The translations under genes and the position numbers were made by a program. Below are positions 7,179-9,838 of a stretch of 9,838 nt of DNA, piece after piece. Numbering within the stretch: position 1 is the stretch's first letter; the number at the start of each line of letters is the position of its first letter. This DNA comes from Bacteroidales bacterium (GTDB taxonomy: Bacteria > Bacteroidota > Bacteroidia > Bacteroidales > Bacteroidaceae): NCBI GenBank assembly GCA_004557185.1, contig SFEP01000075.1, positions 1 to 9,838 of the forward strand, in the 5' to 3' direction. Below the pieces are notes generated by a model that was not told the DNA's origin, ran no database searches, and was given only the letters and a program-made list of their open reading frames with translations.

Positions 7179-7210
7179 TAAACGTTTTCTACGCAAAAAC
7201 ACACTTCACC

Positions 7211-8587
7211 TTGAACGACACGGAGCAACTTTGGCTTAACTGCCTCGCATCCATACGCCAGCAGGTGCCCGACCAGCAGTTCGTCACCTGGTTTGAGCCT
7301 TTCAGGTTCCTCGCTTTTCAGAACGGGGAACTTACCTTGGGTGTGCCCAACCGCTTCCTGCCGGACTACGTGGAGGGACATTTTCTCGAAATCTTCCGCA
7401 AGGCGCTCGTCGCGCAGTTCGGCACACGCTTCACGCTGCGCTACAAGGTGACGGAGGAGGAGGCGAAGCCCGCCCCGCAGCCACTGCTCAACCCCGCCCC
7501 CTCCACACCCGCCGCCGAGCACCGACCCCGCACGCCGCAGGACATGGGTGCACCGCTGCCGCTCGACCCGCAGCTCAACCCGCGCTACACCTTCGAGACT
7601 TTTGTGGAGGGCGCGAGCAACAAACTGCCGCGCAGCGTGGGGCTCAGCATAGCCGAGCGGCCGGGCCAGAGTTCCTTCAACCCCCTCTTCCTCTACGGAC
7701 CCAGCGGCGTGGGCAAAACGCACCTGGCCAATGCCATCGGCGTACGCATCAGGGAACTCTATCCCGACAAACGCGTGCTCTTCGTGTCGGCCCACCTCTT
7801 CAAGACGCAATACACCGACTCGCACCTGCACAACACGTCGAACGACTTCATCAACTTCTACCAGTCGATCGACGTGCTCATCATCGACGACATACAGGAA
7901 ATCACCACGCCCAAAACGCAGTTGGCCTTTTTCCACATCTTCAACCACCTGCAGCAGAACAACCGGCAGATTGTCATCACCTGCGACCGTCCGCCCGTGC
8001 TCTTCGAGGGCATTGAGGAACGCATGCTCACACGCTTCAAGTGGGGCATGGTGGCCGAACTCGAAAAGCCCGACACCAAGCTGCGCCGCGACATCCTCCT
8101 GTCGAAGATACGCCGCGACGGACTTGAATTTCCCGCCGACGTGGTGCAGTACATAGCCCAGCACGTCAACAGCAGCGTGCGCGAACTCGAAGGCATCATC
8201 AACTCCATCATGGCTTACTCCGTGGTCGACAACTGCGAAATAGACATACAGCTCACGCAACGTGTGGTGGCCCGCGCCGTCAACCTGGAACAGAAGGCAC
8301 TCACCGACGACCACATCATACAGGCCGTGTGCCAGCGCTACGGCGTGAAGCCCAAGGACCTCTCGTCGAAATGCCGCAAGCAGCAGATTGTGCAGGCCCG
8401 CCAGATGGCCATGTATCTGTGTCACAAATACACCGAAATCACTTACAGCCGCCTGGGCCGCCGCTTTGGCGGACGCGACCACAGCACCGTGCTCTATGCC
8501 TGCAACCAGGTGGTGCGCCGCATGAGCGTTGACAAGGCCTTCCGCCACGAGGTGGAGGAGATGGAGGCCGCGCTCAACAAGGGCTGA
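7211..8587 (+). CDS. dnaA: Chromosomal replication initiator DnaA
   Basis: The 458-residue protein is the AAA+ ATPase that binds the origin, melts it and loads the helicase. Domain I (about 1-85) carries the QLWLNCL motif. A proline-rich linker, domain II, spans about 86-122. Domain III has Walker A GPSGVGKT (163-170), Walker B VLIIDDIQ (222-229), sensor I in ITCDRPP (256-262), Arg finger R275 in MLTRFKWGM and sensor II R324 in SSVRELEGII. Domain IV ends with the DNA-binding signature GGRDHSTVLYA (420-430). The start is TTG at 7211. The same frame has a TGA at 7157 and no ATG or GTG in between, and the next in-frame ATG (residue 112) would delete domain I. Sensor I has Cys where E. coli has Ser (TSDR). 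dnaN is not adjacent. Confidence 0.97.
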   Translation: MNDTEQLWLNCLASIRQQVPDQQFVTWFEPFRFLAFQNGELTLGVPNRFLPDYVEGHFLEIFRKALVAQFGTRFTLRYKVTEEEAKPAPQPLLNPAPSTPAAEHRPRTPQDMGAPLPLDPQLNPRYTFETFVEGASNKLPRSVGLSIAERPGQSSFNPLFLYGPSGVGKTHLANAIGVRIRELYPDKRVLFVSAHLFKTQYTDSHLHNTSNDFINFYQSIDVLIIDDIQEITTPKTQLAFFHIFNHLQQNNRQIVITCDRPPVLFEGIEERMLTRFKWGMVAELEKPDTKLRRDILLSKIRRDGLEFPADVVQYIAQHVNSSVRELEGIINSIMAYSVVDNCEIDIQLTQRVVARAVNLEQKALTDDHIIQAVCQRYGVKPKDLSSKCRKQQIVQARQMAMYLCHKYTEITYSRLGRRFGGRDHSTVLYACNQVVRRMSVDKAFRHEVEEMEAALNKG

Positions 8588-8627
8588 ACGCGGGCGCAGC
8601 AAGGACTCAACAAGGCTGAACGCGGGC
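8573..8627 (+). repeat. Direct repeat across the dnaA stop codon
   Basis: The 23-base segment at 8573-8595 (ctcaacaagggctgaacgcg, then ggc) recurs at 8606-8627 with a single G missing from the GGG run. The period is 33 bases. The first copy contains the last codons of dnaA (L-N-K-G) and its TGA. The second copy is non-coding. This is a recent-looking local duplication of the gene's 3' end. Confidence 0.85.
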
Positions 8628-8668
8628 TCTCATAGTTAACGCTATACCGCGCGGCGGCTCGGAATAGT

Positions 8669-8696
8669 AAAATTGAAAAACTGCGCTTTTCATTTT
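8669..8696 (+). promoter_or_regulatory. AT-rich inverted repeat upstream of the thioredoxin gene
   Basis: AAAATTGAAAA (8669-8679) faces TTTTCATTTT (8687-8696) around a loop of A plus CTGCGC. All ten right-arm bases pair, leaving one left-arm T (8673) bulged. A TCATTTTG string at 8690-8697 is one mismatch from the -7 consensus TAnnTTTG and overlaps the right arm. The site could be an operator over a promoter for the gene starting at 8750, or a weak terminator for dnaA. The sequence does not decide between these. Confidence 0.35.
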
Positions 8697-8749
8697 GCTA
8701 TTCTCTCCTTGCACTAACCTTGCCCCGCGTTATCAGCTACGAAAAGACT

Positions 8750-9829
8750 ATGGAAAACCGGAAAGGGATTATTATTGTACTGCTTGCCCTCGTCCTTGCT
8801 GTGGCGGGACGGGCACAAGGCTTCACGCCTGCTGCGGACGAGCGGATTGAATTTGTCATTGAGGGTAGGGCCAGCGATGGCGCGGATTCCGTCATTTTTC
8901 AGGAACGACCCTATACAGACCCAAAAATGTATCCGGTGCACAAGGGCCGCTTCCGCATTGTCGTCCGCCAGCCGCTGCACAAGTTCATACAGATAGAGGA
9001 CGGAAAGGGCGGATGGATGGTACTAATCGTGGACAACCAGCCCAATCAGGTGACGGTGGATTTCCGTACGAACACGGTGGTGGAGGGATCGCTGCTTAAT
9101 AAGCGTTTCAGCCGCTACCAATTGGCGCGTGACAGCATAGAAAGCGAATTGCAGCTGCACGAGGAGGACGCTGACCGTACCGTCAGCGATTCATTGGAGG
9201 GGCGGTTGGAGGAACTGGCGTGGAAAGCCATCGCGGAAAACCTTGACAATGTCATCCCGGTGTATTACCTTTCCCTAATAGGGCAGTTCTGTATGATTTC
9301 CCCCGAACAGCTCAGCGAATGTATGAAGGAGGAATACGCCTTCGCCCATCACCCCGACATGGAGTGCGTATGGAGGTATTATCGGGCCATGCAGAAACGG
9401 CTGCCCGGTCAGGATTACCACGATATAGAGCTGCCCGATACGACAGGCTCCCTGCACTGCCTCTCGGAATATGTGGGGCACGGGCATTATGTGCTGCTTG
9501 ATTTTTGGGCTTCGTGGTGCGCTCCCTGTGTCGGATCCATGCCTATGATGAAGAAATTGTACGACACGTATGCGGGCCGCGGCCTGCAAATTATAGGCAT
9601 CTCGCTCGACCGTACGCGGGAGGCATGGCTGTCCGCTATCCGCCGCCTTGACCTGCCGTGGATTCACCTGTCCGACGTAAAGGGGTGGGAGTCCATTGCA
9701 TCCGAAATATACGGTGTGAATGCCATTCCCGAAATAGTACTGATTGATCCCGACGGGAAGATTATTGCGACGGGGCTTCGCGAACAGGAATTGGAGGCGA
9801 AGCTTGATGAAATTTTTAATGGTAGATAA
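8750..9829 (+). CDS. Exported TlpA-like thioredoxin-fold protein with DUF4369-type N-terminus
   Basis: The 359-residue protein has a signal peptide (hydrophobic core IIIVLLALVLAVAG, likely cleavage after GRA at 20-22). A beta-rich domain at about 30-115 resembles DUF4369, seen in Bacteroidetes thiol-disulfide proteins. A charged helical linker covers about 115-220 and a TlpA/AhpC-TSA-like thioredoxin domain covers about 228-359. The active site is WCAPC, Cys257 and Cys260, inside LLDFWASWCAPC. The cis-Pro is Pro327 in NAIPEIVLIDPDG. It probably acts as a thiol reductase or oxidase in the periplasm; its partner is unknown. The ATG at 8750 starts right before the signal peptide, whereas a TTG at 8720 would add ten polar residues. 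Codon use is less GC-rich than in the protease gene: I counted 26 G+C in the 60 bases from 9241. The gene ends nine bases before the window edge. Confidence 0.9.
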   Translation: MENRKGIIIVLLALVLAVAGRAQGFTPAADERIEFVIEGRASDGADSVIFQERPYTDPKMYPVHKGRFRIVVRQPLHKFIQIEDGKGGWMVLIVDNQPNQVTVDFRTNTVVEGSLLNKRFSRYQLARDSIESELQLHEEDADRTVSDSLEGRLEELAWKAIAENLDNVIPVYYLSLIGQFCMISPEQLSECMKEEYAFAHHPDMECVWRYYRAMQKRLPGQDYHDIELPDTTGSLHCLSEYVGHGHYVLLDFWASWCAPCVGSMPMMKKLYDTYAGRGLQIIGISLDRTREAWLSAIRRLDLPWIHLSDVKGWESIASEIYGVNAIPEIVLIDPDGKIIATGLREQELEAKLDEIFNGR

Positions 9830-9838
9830 TTCTTGCCT

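Noticed and set aside
7016..8602. A 528-residue minus-strand frame opposite dnaA
   Set aside because: It mirrors dnaA and is rich in Val, His, Ala and Gly, as expected for the complement of GC-rich codons. No motif is recognisable.
1..9838. CRISPR arrays, tRNA or rRNA genes, insertion sequences and phage genes
   Set aside because: I saw no regularly spaced repeats, no cloverleaf or rRNA signatures, and no transposase, integrase or structural phage motifs.

Overview
The window looks like chromosomal DNA of a GC-rich member of the Bacteroidales, most likely Prevotellaceae. The evidence is a streptopain-type (C10) protease with a Bacteroidetes-style C-terminal secretion tail, a TlpA-like thioredoxin protein with a DUF4369-type front half, a secreted GH36 alpha-galactosidase, the lack of Shine-Dalgarno sites at most starts, and two stretches resembling the Bacteroidetes -33/-7 promoter (TTTG ... 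TAnnTTTG). All seven genes I can support lie on the + strand. I see no tRNA, rRNA, CRISPR array, insertion sequence, integrase or phage gene.

Layout: 1-177 is non-coding leader. 178-2085 is the exported C10 cysteine protease. 2086-2343 is a non-coding stretch rich in small inverted repeats. 2344-2757 is a small DUF1934/YwiB-like beta-barrel protein. 2892-4247 is an M20 zinc dipeptidase. 4296-4574 is a three-helix membrane protein of unknown function. 4629-6824 is an alpha-galactosidase with a signal peptide. 6825-7210 is a 386-base gap holding a strong hairpin, a G-rich tract and a candidate promoter. 7211-8587 is dnaA, starting on TTG. 8588-8749 is a short spacer with a direct repeat and an AT-rich inverted repeat. 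8750-9829 is an exported thioredoxin-fold protein.

The protease, dipeptidase and alpha-galactosidase fit a nutrient-scavenging lifestyle (peptides and alpha-galactosides), but nothing shows that they form one pathway. The dipeptidase, membrane protein and alpha-galactosidase are spaced closely (48 and 54 bases) and could share a transcript. dnaA appears to be its own unit, with the hairpin after the alpha-galactosidase marking the boundary.

I did not find a convincing new system. The items most worth a second look are small-scale: a perfect in-frame seven-residue duplication inside the protease signal peptide, a chain of mutually exclusive hairpins after that gene, the TTG start and G-rich leader of dnaA, and a 33-base-period duplication across the dnaA stop codon.
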